DNA of 64,000 nt from assembly GCF_900291985.1 (NCBI RefSeq), contig NZ_LT985980.1:3928001-3992000 (forward strand), in the 5' to 3' direction. Below, piece after piece: positions 27,474 to 37,361 of this stretch (positions are counted from its first letter, which is position 1; each line of letters begins with the position of its first letter). The DNA is from Lysinibacillus timonensis. Its GTDB lineage: Bacteria; Bacillota; Bacilli; Bacillales_A; Planococcaceae. The position numbers and the translations under genes were made by a program. Below the pieces are notes generated by a model. The model was not told the DNA's origin. It did not search any database and saw only the letters and a list, made by a program, of their open reading frames with translations.

Positions 27474-28250
27474 ATGAAACCGAAGAACAAGAAACGGAAA
27501 ATATGGTTGTATGTAATGCTGACGTTTGGGCTAATTATTCTAGCGGGTGCTGGATACATTTTTTATGAGCTGAAAATTAAGCAATATGATGTCGCCGATC
27601 CGGTCATCGACGAACTAATTGAAGAGGAATTCGTCATCGATTTACCAGATGGAAAACAACTTGTACTTGATAAAGACGGGAAAATTATTGAAGAAAAATC
27701 TGGGAGTGCGAGTAATGTAGGTGGTACAGAGACGGAACCTGCTTCTGAAAATGCAAGTAACGCAAATGAACAAGTAAACGACTCTGTAAGTGATAGTAAT
27801 GGAGAAACAGCAATACAAAGTGAAAACGCACAATCTGAAGGAACGTCAAATTTATCAGGTCAAAAGAATTCAACCAAACCTGTAAATGAAGAAAAACCAA
27901 CAGTTTCTTCTATCAAAGAAAAATACATGCCCACGTTAGAAGCTCTACAAGTGCAAGCAAATTCGAAGGTAGACGGATTAGTAGGTAAAGCCTATAGCGA
28001 ATATGTTGCCAAAAAGCAAAATGGGCAAGAAGTAAGCTTTGGTTATTTCTATAACAAATATGTGGGAGCAGCTGATACGCTAGAAGCTAGTACGGATGCC
28101 GTATTTAATAGTATCATTTCCATCATCGAATCAGAATTAGTAGCCAATGGTTTTAACAAAGATCACGCCAATTCACTGCGTGATGAATATAATGCGCAAA
28201 AAGAACAACGTCGTAGCGCGCTAATGAATAAAGCTCTTGAAGCATTATAG
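27474..28250 (+). CDS. Membrane-anchored protein of unknown function at the head of the polysaccharide locus
   Basis: The product is 258 residues from ATG 27474, five bases past a GGAGG site; an ATG four codons upstream overlaps that site. A basic N-terminus and one helix (about residues 10-30) are followed by a short beta-type segment with DLPDGKQLVLDKDGK, then a Ser/Asn/Glu-rich linker (about 78-140) and a helical C-terminal domain (about 145-258) containing YSEYVAKKQNG and FGYFYNKYVG. The layout suggests an extracellular domain on a stalk. I recognise no family. The position just before the Wzz/kinase genes suggests a surface role. Confidence 0.7.
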   Translation: MKPKNKKRKIWLYVMLTFGLIILAGAGYIFYELKIKQYDVADPVIDELIEEEFVIDLPDGKQLVLDKDGKIIEEKSGSASNVGGTETEPASENASNANEQVNDSVSDSNGETAIQSENAQSEGTSNLSGQKNSTKPVNEEKPTVSSIKEKYMPTLEALQVQANSKVDGLVGKAYSEYVAKKQNGQEVSFGYFYNKYVGAADTLEASTDAVFNSIISIIESELVANGFNKDHANSLRDEYNAQKEQRRSALMNKALEAL

Positions 28251-28380
28251 TCTGTTAGTTCTTTAAGCTTTAACTCACGAACTCTACTAAATTGATAATT
28301 TTTATAACATATTTTATATGAAATTTGTGGATTATTTACAAAAAACTGTTAGACCCCTACCAAATTAATGGAAATAACAT

Positions 28381-28386
28381 TATAAT
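28381..28386 (+). promoter_or_regulatory. Probable -10 box of the polysaccharide operon
   Basis: TATAAT stands 33 bases before the GTG start of the Wzz-type gene. No good -35 is visible at the expected distance. Confidence 0.4.
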
Positions 28387-28418
28387 AGAATGAGCTTATA
28401 GGGGGAGAGGACCAGCCT

Positions 28419-29171
28419 GTGGAAGAAACAATTAGCTTACAAGATATCATAAAAGTAATAAAGAAGAGACTATTTCTAATTGCCGGGATTACACTTGCGG
28501 GAATGATCATTGCTGCGGTTGTTAGCTTTTTCTTTTTAACGCCGATTTATCAAGCATCAACACAAATTCTCGTTAACCAGAAAAATCCAGAACAGCAAAC
28601 CATACAGACTCAAGATATCCAATCCAATTTACAGTTAATTAATACATATAACGTGATTATTAAGAGTCCTGCGATTTTAAACAAAGTGATTGAAAACTTA
28701 GATTTGGACACGACCCCTGAATTACTAACAAAAAGTATTTCTGTAACGAATGCCAATGACTCACAAGTAGTTAATATTACGGTTGAAAATGAAGCGCCAT
28801 ATATGGCGGTAGATATTGCGAATACAGTGGCAGAAGTATTCGAAGAAGAAATTCAAGTGTTAATGAGTGTCAATAACGTCAATATCTTATCTCCAGCCGT
28901 ACTAGGAGAGAATCCGTCACCTGTAAAACCAAGTAAAACCATGAATGTTGCTATTGCAATGGTTGTTGGGTTAATGGTTGGGGTTGGACTAGCCTTCTTA
29001 TTAGAATATTTAGATACAACGGTCAAAACGGAACAAGATGTCGAAGAGTTGTTAAACTTACCGATTATCGGATTAGTTAGTCCGATTCCTGACAGTTATG
29101 ATACTTCTGTTTCCTCTATTAGAAGCAAAAGTAGAAAGCTAGAAAAGGAAGGAACAGATGTACATGTTTAA
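28419..29171 (+). CDS. Wzz/CapA-type polysaccharide chain-length regulator and kinase activator
   Basis: The product is 250 residues from GTG 28419 with a GGGGGAGAGG site. Two membrane helices flank an extracellular Wzz domain: residues 19-41 (LFLIAGITLAGMIIAAVVSF) and about 178-198, with the proline-rich segment before the second helix (NPSPVKPSKTMNVAIA) typical of the family. In Gram-positive bacteria this protein (YwqC/CapA/CpsC) activates the separate BY-kinase through its cytoplasmic tail. The kinase gene follows with a 14-base overlap, so translation is coupled. Together they set polymer length and couple synthesis to export. Confidence 0.93.
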   Translation: MEETISLQDIIKVIKKRLFLIAGITLAGMIIAAVVSFFFLTPIYQASTQILVNQKNPEQQTIQTQDIQSNLQLINTYNVIIKSPAILNKVIENLDLDTTPELLTKSISVTNANDSQVVNITVENEAPYMAVDIANTVAEVFEEEIQVLMSVNNVNILSPAVLGENPSPVKPSKTMNVAIAMVVGLMVGVGLAFLLEYLDTTVKTEQDVEELLNLPIIGLVSPIPDSYDTSVSSIRSKSRKLEKEGTDVHV

Positions 29172-29868
29172 GAAAAAGAGAAAAACACCAACATCAATCG
29201 CTCGAAAACTTGTCGTGCAATCGAATCCAAAGTCTGTTATTTCGGAGCAATTCCGTGCTATTCGAACAAATATTAATTTTTCAATGCCTGACCAAGATTT
29301 AAAAACATTACTGATTACTTCTGCGGGCCCAAGTGAAGGGAAATCAACAACATCTGCCAACATCGCAGGTGTCTTTGCCCAAGAGGGAAAAAAAGTAATA
29401 TTAGTGGATTCGGATATGCGTAAGCCAACAGCCCACTATACGTTTAAACTAAGAAATTCTTATGGATTATCTAGTCTTTTAACAAGACAATGTGAACTGA
29501 GTGAAGCCATTCAACAATCAGACCTTGAAAACCTTTGGGTCATCCCAAGTGGAATGATCCCGCCAAACCCGGCAGAGTTAGTCGGTTCGAAACAAATGGA
29601 TATTGTGGTTGAAAATCTATTAAAAGAGTTTGATTTAATTGTTTTTGATGCACCACCATTGCTATCCGTCACAGATGCACAAATCTTATCCAATAAGTGT
29701 GATGCAACAATATTAGTAGTCAACTCTGGGGAATCTGAAAAAGAAGAAGTTCTAAAAGCCAAAGAAATTCTAGAAATTTCAAAAGCAAACATTATCGGTG
29801 TAGTCTTAAATAACTTCACTTTACAAAAAGATCATTACTACTACCACTACTACGGCTCTGAAGAGTAA
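29158..29868 (+). CDS. Bacterial tyrosine kinase (BY-kinase, CapB/YwqD type)
   Basis: A 236-residue cytoplasmic kinase. Walker A is SAGPSEGKSTTSAN (near residues 58-71), Walker A' is VILVDSDMRKPT and Walker B is LIVFDAPPLL. The C-terminus carries the autophosphorylation tyrosine cluster (HYYYHYYG). The start ATG at 29158 lies inside the end of the Wzz gene; an ATG two codons later is also possible. It phosphorylates itself and probably sugar-nucleotide enzymes, controlled by the PHP phosphatase encoded next. A terminator-like hairpin begins inside its last codons. Confidence 0.95.
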   Translation: MYMFKKKRKTPTSIARKLVVQSNPKSVISEQFRAIRTNINFSMPDQDLKTLLITSAGPSEGKSTTSANIAGVFAQEGKKVILVDSDMRKPTAHYTFKLRNSYGLSSLLTRQCELSEAIQQSDLENLWVIPSGMIPPNPAELVGSKQMDIVVENLLKEFDLIVFDAPPLLSVTDAQILSNKCDATILVVNSGESEKEEVLKAKEILEISKANIIGVVLNNFTLQKDHYYYHYYGSEE

Positions 29869-29895
29869 CGGGTATAGCACCCATTACTCTTTTTT
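29861..29895 (+). terminator. Intrinsic terminator overlapping the end of the kinase gene
   Basis: AAGAGTAACGGGT pairs with ACCCATTACTCTT (one mismatch), followed by TTTTATA. The left arm includes the kinase stop codon. It stands between kinase and phosphatase genes and so could lower phosphatase expression. Confidence 0.7.
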
Positions 29896-29923
29896 ATACA
29901 CAACAAGAAGAGGTGAAATCGAA

Positions 29924-30694
29924 ATGATTGATCTGCATAGCCATCTTTTATTTAATGTGGATGATGGACCACAAACTTTTGAAGAATCTTTAGAAATGTT
30001 ACAAAAAGCCGCGAATGAAGGAATTACTCAAATCATTTCGACTTCCCATGCCTTGCATCCCCAATATGATGTCAAAGCTGACACCGTGACAAGTCAAGTT
30101 GTTGAGCTTCAAACTGAACTTGACAATCGACATATCCCTTTAAAAATCCACGTAGGACATGAAGTTCGTTTACACGAGAAAATTGTCGAATTATGTCTTT
30201 CTAACGAAATTCATCGATTAGCCCAATCCAATTACCTATTACTGGAACTCCCATCCAATTCGGTTCCGCATTATACGAAAAACATAGTCAATGCACTAAT
30301 TACTGAAGGAATTACGCCAGTAATTGCACATCCTGAGCGTAATAAAGCGATTGCTGAAAGGCCATCAAGACTAGAAAATCTCATTCGTGAAGGCGCTGTT
30401 GCCCAAATCACTTCTGGAAGTCTCGCTGGGCACTTTGGACGAGGTGTACAGAAGGTTTCCTTTGATTTAGTTAGGGCAAATCTCGTTCATTTATATGGAT
30501 CGGACGCCCATAATCTATCAACTCGACCTTTTCTTTTCCAAGAAGGACTAGACTATTTAGAAAAACATAAACAAATAGACGCAGTCGATCTATTTTTAGA
30601 AAATAACGAACGCCTCCTACAAGATGAAATGCTTATAATCTATGAGCCAGAGCGAGTAGAAAAGAAAAAATGGTGGCAAATTTCCATAAAATAA
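29924..30694 (+). CDS. PHP-domain tyrosine-protein phosphatase (CpsB/YwqE type)
   Basis: A 256-residue manganese-dependent phosphatase of the PHP family. The metal-binding motifs are DLHSHLLFNVDDGP at the N-terminus, STSHALHP near residue 40, HVGHEVRL near 81, IAHPERN near 138 and GSDAHNL near 193. It removes phosphate from the BY-kinase and its targets. ATG 29924 has an AGAAGAGGTG site. It closes the regulatory module; 573 bases without a gene follow before pgi. Confidence 0.94.
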   Translation: MIDLHSHLLFNVDDGPQTFEESLEMLQKAANEGITQIISTSHALHPQYDVKADTVTSQVVELQTELDNRHIPLKIHVGHEVRLHEKIVELCLSNEIHRLAQSNYLLLELPSNSVPHYTKNIVNALITEGITPVIAHPERNKAIAERPSRLENLIREGAVAQITSGSLAGHFGRGVQKVSFDLVRANLVHLYGSDAHNLSTRPFLFQEGLDYLEKHKQIDAVDLFLENNERLLQDEMLIIYEPERVEKKKWWQISIK

Positions 30695-31267
30695 AAGGAA
30701 TAATTTCCGACTTCTACATAATATTTTATTGACGTAAAACAGAACATTCTAGTCATTTAGAATCATTTAATGTAAAAAATGAGTAAAGAAAAGTAAATAG
30801 TCTCACAAAGTATCCAAGTTCTCTCAAAAAGTACTAAAACTTTTGGAAATTATTTGGTATAATTAGCCTTAATCACAACATAGAACTATTGTATTGGTTT
30901 GAATTACTTATGAAACTGTTAGGTATATCCAGTTCTTACGTTGATAAAATAAAGATATTATTTTCAAGTTCCATTAGTCTCATGAAATAACATTTTTTAT
31001 ACTAAAGTTTATACCAGCGCTTATTTAGGCCTATTGTATTAGCAAGTTCCATATGTGGTTCGAACGTTCTCACATGCATTTCCGAATCATCATACAGTAT
31101 GCATTCTACTATGCAAAATTTGAATAATCCTAAGCTACCAATATAAAAATTTAAAACTACCAGTATACATAACTATTTAGAAAAAAACTGTAAGAAAATA
31201 ATAAGATTGTTCATTTGATTTGATAACCAACTATTCCAATAAAGTTAAATGAAATGAGGGGAATTTA
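30695..31267. other. AT-rich leader region between phosphatase and pgi
   Basis: No gene is visible. An extended -10 promoter, TGGTATAAT, lies at 30855-30863, which would give a transcript with a leader of about 400 bases before pgi. No clear riboswitch fold was found by eye. The region may carry the main promoter of the sugar-nucleotide and assembly genes. Confidence 0.5.
30855..30863 (+). promoter_or_regulatory. Extended -10 promoter upstream of pgi
   Basis: TGGTATAAT is a perfect TGn-TATAAT. A convincing -35 is missing, which is acceptable for this promoter type. Confidence 0.5.
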
Positions 31268-32563
31268 ATGTCAACACAAATGCTTCAAACAAAGATAATA
31301 AATGAAGAGTTGTTTCACCTTGACTTGTCCAAGTATGTTTCGACTGTAAGGGCAATACACCACCATATAGAGACTACACAGAATGAACCAACTGGTTGGG
31401 TCAATGCGCCTCTGGAAGATAACGGTGAATTAATTCGTTCAATTGAAGCTGTTGCAAGTGAGATTAAACTTAAAGCAGATGTGTTAGTCGTTGTTGGTAT
31501 AGGTGGATCATACTTAGGAGCAAAAGCAATACAAGACGCATTGACACCCTATTTTGGAACGCACGAAAACGGAATTGAAGTTATTTATGCTGGGCAAAAC
31601 TTGAGTGGTACATACATCCATCAATTACTCAATAGTCTCGAGAATAAAGAAGTATATGTAAATGTGATATCAAAGTCTGGTTCAACAATGGAACCCGCCC
31701 TTGCTTTCAGAGTAATAAGAAAGTACATGGAAAGTCGATATGGTGATGAATCGATTGAACGTATTATCGTGACAACAGATCTTGAAAAAGGATTATTAAA
31801 GGATATGGCAGATAAGCATAACTACCGTACATTTGACATTCCGCAAAATATAGGTGGTCGCTATTCTGTACTAACGCCAGTTGGACTTCTTCCAATCGCT
31901 GTAGCAGGTATAGATATTCACCAACTACTTGAAGGAGCTAAGCGTGCAGCGACTGAACTGAAGGAAGACTCACTCGAAAAAAACGAATCGTATCGTTATG
32001 CTGCAATCCGTCATGAACTATACAACTTAGGTTATAAAGTAGAATTACTCGCATCCTTCGAGCCTGGACTATCCAATATTCATGAATGGTGGAAGCAACT
32101 ATTTGGTGAAAGTGAAGGGAAAGAACAAAAAGGAATACTACCTGTTACTTCAAACTTCTCTACAGATCTACATTCGATTGGCCAGTTCATACAAGAAGGT
32201 AGCCCAATCCTTTTCGAAACGTTGTTGCATTTTAATGAGTTAGAAGATGATTACATTGTCCCATCAGATAGTAGAAATGAAGATTTATTAAACTATTTAT
32301 CTAACCGTAGTTTCAATGAAATAAACACAATTTCAAAAAGGGGTACAGCGATTGCACATGCAGAGGGTGGAGTTCCTGTTCTTCAAATTGAATTAGATCG
32401 ATTAGATGCTTTTCATATTGGATATTTAATTTACTTCTATATGAAAGCATGTGCAATGAGTGGTTATCTGATAGAAGTAAATCCGTTTGATCAACCAGGT
32501 GTGGAAGCGTATAAGAAAAAAATCATTCAATTATTACATAAAGTAGAAGTCGAAAAAGTTTGA
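31268..32563 (+). CDS. pgi: Glucose-6-phosphate isomerase
   Basis: A 431-residue enzyme interconverting glucose 6-phosphate and fructose 6-phosphate. Motifs are VVGIGGSYLGAKA (near residue 78), ISKSGSTMEPALAF (near 136; phosphate loop) and the family signature GGRYSVLTPVGLLPIAVAG (near 198). It is slightly shorter than the usual 449 residues of Bacillus Pgi. It is placed with gtaB and the GDP-sugar genes, so it probably feeds fructose 6-phosphate into GDP-mannose and glucose 6-phosphate into UDP-glucose. Whether the genome has another, housekeeping copy is not visible here. Confidence 0.93.
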   Translation: MSTQMLQTKIINEELFHLDLSKYVSTVRAIHHHIETTQNEPTGWVNAPLEDNGELIRSIEAVASEIKLKADVLVVVGIGGSYLGAKAIQDALTPYFGTHENGIEVIYAGQNLSGTYIHQLLNSLENKEVYVNVISKSGSTMEPALAFRVIRKYMESRYGDESIERIIVTTDLEKGLLKDMADKHNYRTFDIPQNIGGRYSVLTPVGLLPIAVAGIDIHQLLEGAKRAATELKEDSLEKNESYRYAAIRHELYNLGYKVELLASFEPGLSNIHEWWKQLFGESEGKEQKGILPVTSNFSTDLHSIGQFIQEGSPILFETLLHFNELEDDYIVPSDSRNEDLLNYLSNRSFNEINTISKRGTAIAHAEGGVPVLQIELDRLDAFHIGYLIYFYMKACAMSGYLIEVNPFDQPGVEAYKKKIIQLLHKVEVEKV

Positions 32564-32584
32564 TGACATGAGAGGATGCAATTT

Positions 32585-33478
32585 ATGAAAACAGTCAAAA
32601 AAGCAATTATTCCTGCTGCTGGACTTGGAACAAGATTCTTACCGGCTACGAAAGCTATGCCTAAAGAAATGTTACCAATTGTAGATCGACCAACGATTGA
32701 ATATATCGTGGAAGAAGCAATTGAATCCGGTATTGAAGACATTATTATCGTAACAGGTAAAGGTAAACGTGCAATTGAAGATCACTTTGACCGAAATTTC
32801 GAACTTGAAGAAAATCTAGAATCGAAAGGAAAAATGGATCTACTTTCTAAAATTAATAAATCTTCAAATGTAGAAATCCATTATATTCGCCAAAAAGAAC
32901 CAAAAGGATTAGGACATGCAGTTTGGTGTGCGCGTAAATTTATCGGTGATGAGCCTTTTGCTGTGTTGCTCGGTGACGATATTGTTCAAGCAGAAAGACC
33001 TTGTTTAAAGCAATTAATTGAACAGTTCGAAGAAACACAAAGTTCGGTTATTGGGGTTCAAAGTGTTACAGATGAAGAAACAAACCGTTATGGGATTATT
33101 GATCCGTCCACTAAAGAAGGACGATTATACCAAGTGAATAACTTTGTAGAAAAACCTGCGTTAGGGACAGCTCCATCAAACTTAGCAATAATGGGTCGCT
33201 ATGTATTAACACCTGAAATCTTTGAGTTTTTAGAGGCGCAAGAAACAGGTGCAGGTGGGGAAATCCAATTAACGGATGCCATACAAAAACTAAACAAAAC
33301 TCAAAACGTTTATGCATATGATTTTGAAGGTACTCGATATGATGTAGGTGAAAAATTAGGGTTTATTCGAACAACGTTAGAATTCGCATTAAGAAATGAA
33401 GAATTGGGACAACAAGTGGAAGAAATGTTAGAACAAATCTTAGCAGAAAGAGAATTTTCAAAACTATTAAAAGTTTAA
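32585..33478 (+). CDS. gtaB: UTP-glucose-1-phosphate uridylyltransferase
   Basis: The product is 297 residues from ATG 32585 (AGAGGA eight bases upstream); an ATG three codons earlier overlaps that site. The nucleotidyltransferase signature [19 protein letters not shown] lies near residues 14-32, with [16 protein letters not shown] near 107, LLGDDIV near 131 and the GEIQLTDA segment near 223. It makes UDP-glucose, which GalE, encoded at the far end of the locus, can convert to UDP-galactose. It starts 21 bases after pgi, so they are probably co-transcribed. Confidence 0.95.
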   Translation: MKTVKKAIIPAAGLGTRFLPATKAMPKEMLPIVDRPTIEYIVEEAIESGIEDIIIVTGKGKRAIEDHFDRNFELEENLESKGKMDLLSKINKSSNVEIHYIRQKEPKGLGHAVWCARKFIGDEPFAVLLGDDIVQAERPCLKQLIEQFEETQSSVIGVQSVTDEETNRYGIIDPSTKEGRLYQVNNFVEKPALGTAPSNLAIMGRYVLTPEIFEFLEAQETGAGGEIQLTDAIQKLNKTQNVYAYDFEGTRYDVGEKLGFIRTTLEFALRNEELGQQVEEMLEQILAEREFSKLLKV

Positions 33479-33557
33479 TAATAAACCTTAAGTAAGAATT
33501 TTATTCGTTTTATTAAATTGAAGTTCTTAATTATATCGTAAGTGATGGTGAGTCCAG

Positions 33558-34244
33558 TTGAGTGTAACAACCTCTAAAAATGATACGACTATAAATACAG
33601 AATTAGAAACCTTCCAAAAGGTAGAAATCAGCGAGAGTAAATTATATTCTTTTAGTAAACGAGCAATCGATTTAATAAGCTCTATTATTGCCCTTATCGT
33701 CCTTTTACCGTTGTTTATCGTTATTGCATTAATTATTAAACTAGAAGATCGTAATGGACCTGTGTTATTCAAACAAATTCGTGTAGGGAAAAATGGTAGA
33801 GAGTTTTATATGTACAAATTCCGATCGATGGTTTCCAATGCCGAAGAATTAAAAATGACACTTCTAGAGCAGAATGAGGCAACAGGACCTGTATTTAAAA
33901 TGAAACATGATCCAAGGGTTACGAAAGTGGGACGATTTATTAGAAAAACAAGTATTGATGAATTACCACAATTATTGAATGTTTTAAAAGGGGAAATGAG
34001 TTTAGTAGGTCCAAGACCCCCACTACCTGATGAAGTTGCACAATATACAAGTTATGAAAACCAACGATTAAGTGTAACCCCTGGTTTAACTTGTTACTGG
34101 CAAGTGAGTGGAAGAAGTAATATTGGGTTTGATGAGTGGGTTGAGTTAGATTTAAAGTATATTAGAGAGAGAAGTTTTTTAGTAGATTGTAAATTAATAT
34201 TAAAAACTGTCTTAGTATTATTCGGTTCAAAAGATGCTTATTAA
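33558..34244 (+). CDS. Initiating sugar-phosphate transferase (undecaprenyl-phosphate type)
   Basis: A 228-residue member of the bacterial sugar transferase family (PF02397). One N-terminal hydrophobic segment (residues 38-60; ISSIIALIVLLPLFIVIALI) is followed by KLEDRNGPVLFKQIRVGKNG, then KMKHDPRVTKVGRFIRKTSIDELPQL and NVLKGEMSLVGPRPPLP, which hold the catalytic pieces. It moves the first sugar phosphate onto undecaprenyl phosphate and starts the repeat unit. The start is TTG 33558 with GGTGAG upstream. Which sugar it takes cannot be told; glucose or galactose phosphate is likely given GtaB/GalE. Confidence 0.92.
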   Translation: MSVTTSKNDTTINTELETFQKVEISESKLYSFSKRAIDLISSIIALIVLLPLFIVIALIIKLEDRNGPVLFKQIRVGKNGREFYMYKFRSMVSNAEELKMTLLEQNEATGPVFKMKHDPRVTKVGRFIRKTSIDELPQLLNVLKGEMSLVGPRPPLPDEVAQYTSYENQRLSVTPGLTCYWQVSGRSNIGFDEWVELDLKYIRERSFLVDCKLILKTVLVLFGSKDAY

Positions 34245-34259
34245 AAGGTGGAAATCGCG

Positions 34260-35210
34260 ATGGAATTAAATTCAAAGATATATGTAGCTGGACATAGAGG
34301 TTTAGTCGGTTCAGCGATTGTTAGAAAACTTGAGGAAAAAGGCTATAGAAATCTAGTTTTTAGAACAAGTAAAGAACTAGATTTAAGAGATAAGTTACAA
34401 GTTGACACTTTTTTTGAGAATGAAAAACCAGAGTATGTTTTTCTTGCGGCAGCAAAAGTTGGTGGAATTGTAGCAAACAATGATTATCCAGCAGATTTTA
34501 TTCGAGATAATTTATTGATTCAAACGAATGTAATAGATGCTTCGTATCGTAATGGGATAAAAAAACTTCTATTTTTAGGTAGTACTTGTATTTACCCAAA
34601 ATTTGCACCACAACCAATGAATGAAGATTCCTTATTAACTGGTGTACTAGAATCTACTAACGAACCATATGCAATAGCAAAGATTGCTGGTATTAAAATG
34701 TGTGAGTCATATAACCGACAATATGGTACGAATTATATTTCAGTTATGCCTACAAATTTATATGGTCCAAATGATAATTTTGATTTAGAAACTTCACATG
34801 TATTACCAGCGTTAATCCGCAAATTCCACGAAGCTAAAATTAATAATTCTCCTGCAGTTGAAGTTTGGGGAACTGGTACACCTAGAAGAGAGTTTTTATA
34901 TTCAGATGACTTAGCAGATGCTGTCGTTTACTTAATGAATCACTATAATGGCAACCAATTTGTGAATGTTGGTGTTGGCGAAGATATATCAATTAAAGAA
35001 GTTGCAGAAAAACTAAAAGAAGTTGTTGGGTACCAAGGGGATATCGTATTTAATACTTCAAAGCCTGACGGGACACCAAGAAAATTAGTAGATGTAACGA
35101 AACTAAATGAGCTAGGTTGGAGAGCTTCTATTTCATTAGATGAAGGCCTCGAGAAAGCATATGATTGGTTTTTAAATAATGTAGAAAACGTTACAAACGT
35201 TGCGAATTAG
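34260..35210 (+). CDS. fcl: GDP-L-fucose synthase
   Basis: The product is 316 residues from ATG 34260 with an AAAGGTGG site. This SDR epimerase/reductase converts GDP-4-keto-6-deoxymannose to GDP-L-fucose. The NADP-binding motif is [12 protein letters not shown] (near residues 8-19); the catalytic triad is formed by [10 protein letters not shown] (Ser) and YAIAKIAG (Tyr/Lys). [11 protein letters not shown] and the [13 protein letters not shown] segment are diagnostic for WcaG/Fcl. gmd follows 12 bases later, the reverse of the usual gmd-fcl order. Confidence 0.96.
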   Translation: MELNSKIYVAGHRGLVGSAIVRKLEEKGYRNLVFRTSKELDLRDKLQVDTFFENEKPEYVFLAAAKVGGIVANNDYPADFIRDNLLIQTNVIDASYRNGIKKLLFLGSTCIYPKFAPQPMNEDSLLTGVLESTNEPYAIAKIAGIKMCESYNRQYGTNYISVMPTNLYGPNDNFDLETSHVLPALIRKFHEAKINNSPAVEVWGTGTPRREFLYSDDLADAVVYLMNHYNGNQFVNVGVGEDISIKEVAEKLKEVVGYQGDIVFNTSKPDGTPRKLVDVTKLNELGWRASISLDEGLEKAYDWFLNNVENVTNVAN

Positions 35211-35222
35211 TAGGAGGATATT

Positions 35223-36302
35223 ATGAAAAAAGCATTAATTACAGGTGTAACTGGTCAAGACGGATCATATTTAGCTGAGTTTTTATTAGAGAAAGGTTAC
35301 GAGGTTCATGGTATTATTCGTCGCAGCTCTTCTTATAATCAAGAAAGACTAGAAGACCTTCTTTCAGATGAAGAAGCAGAAGCTTTATTAAACAATACGA
35401 ATTTTCACCTTCATTATGGTGATGTAACAGATGCGTTAAATATTACTCGCTTAGTTGGTGAAATCCAACCAGAGGAAATTTATAATTTAGCAGCACAATC
35501 ACATGTACGAGTTTCATTTGATATGCCTAGTTATACATTAGATGTTGATGCAAAAGGGACATTAAATATTTTAGAAGCAGTTCGAATTTTGGGCTTAACT
35601 GAGAAAACAAAAGTATATCAAGCATCGACTTCTGAATTGTTTGGTAAAGTTCAAGAGGTGCCTCAAAAAGAAACAACACCGTTTTATCCACGTTCTCCAT
35701 ATGGGGTGGCTAAAATTTACGGATATTGGATTACGAAAAATTATCGCGAATCTTATAACATGTTTGCGGTAAATGGAATCCTATTCAATCACGAATCGGA
35801 ACGTCGCGGTGAAACATTCGTAACACGTAAGATTACACTTGCTGCCGCACGAATTGCACAAGGGAAACAAAAAATATTACAACTAGGTAATTTAGATTCG
35901 CTACGTGATTGGGGTTACGCAAAGGATTATGTTGAATGTATGTGGTTAATTCTTCAACATGCAAAACCGGAGGATTTTGTTATTGCAACAGGTGAAATGC
36001 ATACGGTAAGAGAGTTTGTAGAACTTGCATTTGGAAATGTTGGTATTGAATTAGAGTGGGTTGGCGAAGGTGTTGAGGAAAAAGGACTTAACAAAGGGAC
36101 TGGTGAAGTAGTTGTTGAAGTGAATCCTAAATACTTCCGTCCAGCTGAAGTTGAGCAATTGTTAGGGGATCCTACAAAAGCAAGAACATTATTAGGTTGG
36201 AATCCAACTAAAACTTCATTTGAAGAACTTGTAAAAATTATGGTTAGTAATGACATGATTAAAGTTTCAAAGGAGGGTAATTTTAAGATATCTTTTGATT
36301 AA
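35223..36302 (+). CDS. gmd: GDP-mannose 4,6-dehydratase
   Basis: A 359-residue NADP-dependent SDR. The signature [21 protein letters not shown] is at residues 8-28, then [42 protein letters not shown] (catalytic Tyr/Lys) and [19 protein letters not shown], all diagnostic for Gmd. It forms GDP-4-keto-6-deoxymannose, which Fcl turns into GDP-fucose. ATG 35223 has a TAGGAGG site. With ManC downstream, only phosphomannomutase is lacking for a full path from mannose 6-phosphate. Confidence 0.97.
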   Translation: MKKALITGVTGQDGSYLAEFLLEKGYEVHGIIRRSSSYNQERLEDLLSDEEAEALLNNTNFHLHYGDVTDALNITRLVGEIQPEEIYNLAAQSHVRVSFDMPSYTLDVDAKGTLNILEAVRILGLTEKTKVYQASTSELFGKVQEVPQKETTPFYPRSPYGVAKIYGYWITKNYRESYNMFAVNGILFNHESERRGETFVTRKITLAAARIAQGKQKILQLGNLDSLRDWGYAKDYVECMWLILQHAKPEDFVIATGEMHTVREFVELAFGNVGIELEWVGEGVEEKGLNKGTGEVVVEVNPKYFRPAEVEQLLGDPTKARTLLGWNPTKTSFEELVKIMVSNDMIKVSKEGNFKISFD

Positions 36303-36530
36303 TTGTTAAACTTATAAGCTAAATCTTCACTTATAGTTTTACAGTTTCTATTACTACTTAAATAATATTTGTTTAGATGACTGAGATTTATTTTAATTAG
36401 CACCTACTGCCTGAAACTTTAAAATTTAAGAAGTCAAAGTATGATTACAATAAATTAGAATTGTATATATAAGAGTGTCAGTATGGTGGATTCAAGTAGT
36501 TATAATACTCACTAATTAATAAGGGGTGAA

Positions 36531-37361
36531 ATGATGGGAGGAAATATGAAATCTGATATTTTAGTGTCGAAAAATAGAGTAGCCTTCAAGCGTCAAGTTG
36601 ACAAATCTAAAATTCCTACTTGCAATATCCTAGGTGTAAATATAGCAGCAGTAAATATGGAATGGTTACTGAGGTATTTGGAGGATCATGTAAAAAGTGA
36701 AAATGGTAACAAGCTTGCTGGTGATTATATTTGTGTTTCTAATGTTCATACGACTGTTACTGCTTACGATGATAAGATATACCGTGACATTCAAAATGGT
36801 GGGCTTTTAGCAATTCCAGATGGAGGACCACTAAGTTCTATCGGACGAAAGCGGGGATATATGAACATGAGTAGAACGACAGGACCGAGTTTGATGGAGG
36901 AATTATTTAAAGTTTCTGTGGTGAATGGGTACCGCCATTTTTTTTATGGATCTACAAAAGAGACATTAGAGAAACTCAACAATCATTTAACTATGGAATA
37001 TCCAGGAATAAAAATTGCTGGAATGTATAGCCCTCCATTTCGCTCACTAGATCCGAAAGAAGATGAGGAAATTATAAAACAAATTAATAATACCAATCCA
37101 GATTTTATTTGGATTGGGCTAGGAGCCCCGAAACAGGAAAAATGGATGGCAAGCCATCAGGGCAAAATGAATGGTTTAATGATTGGTGTTGGTGCGGCTT
37201 TTGATTACTTAGCAGGTAACATCGCTAGGGCACCACAATGGATGCAGAAGAGAAACTTAGAATGGTTGTATCGACTTATCCAAGAGCCCAGAAGACTATT
37301 TAAGAGATATTTACATACAAATACAAAGTTTATCTGGTTGTCCATAGTGAGAGGGAAATGA
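36531..37361 (+). CDS. WecG/TagA/CpsF-family glycosyltransferase (GT26)
   Basis: A 276-residue enzyme with NILGVNIAAVNMEWLL near residue 29, SNVHTTVTAYDD near 67 (family NxHT/Thr-Asp region), PDGGPLSSIGRKRG near 95, FYGSTKETLEKL near 137 and WIGLGAPKQEKWM near 189. GT26 enzymes such as TagA transfer N-acetylmannosaminyl or similar residues to a lipid-linked primer, acting second in polymer assembly. ATG 36531 has AAGGGGTG close by; ATG 36546 behind GGGAGG is an alternative. It overlaps the next gene by four bases. Confidence 0.9.
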   Translation: MMGGNMKSDILVSKNRVAFKRQVDKSKIPTCNILGVNIAAVNMEWLLRYLEDHVKSENGNKLAGDYICVSNVHTTVTAYDDKIYRDIQNGGLLAIPDGGPLSSIGRKRGYMNMSRTTGPSLMEELFKVSVVNGYRHFFYGSTKETLEKLNNHLTMEYPGIKIAGMYSPPFRSLDPKEDEEIIKQINNTNPDFIWIGLGAPKQEKWMASHQGKMNGLMIGVGAAFDYLAGNIARAPQWMQKRNLEWLYRLIQEPRRLFKRYLHTNTKFIWLSIVRGK

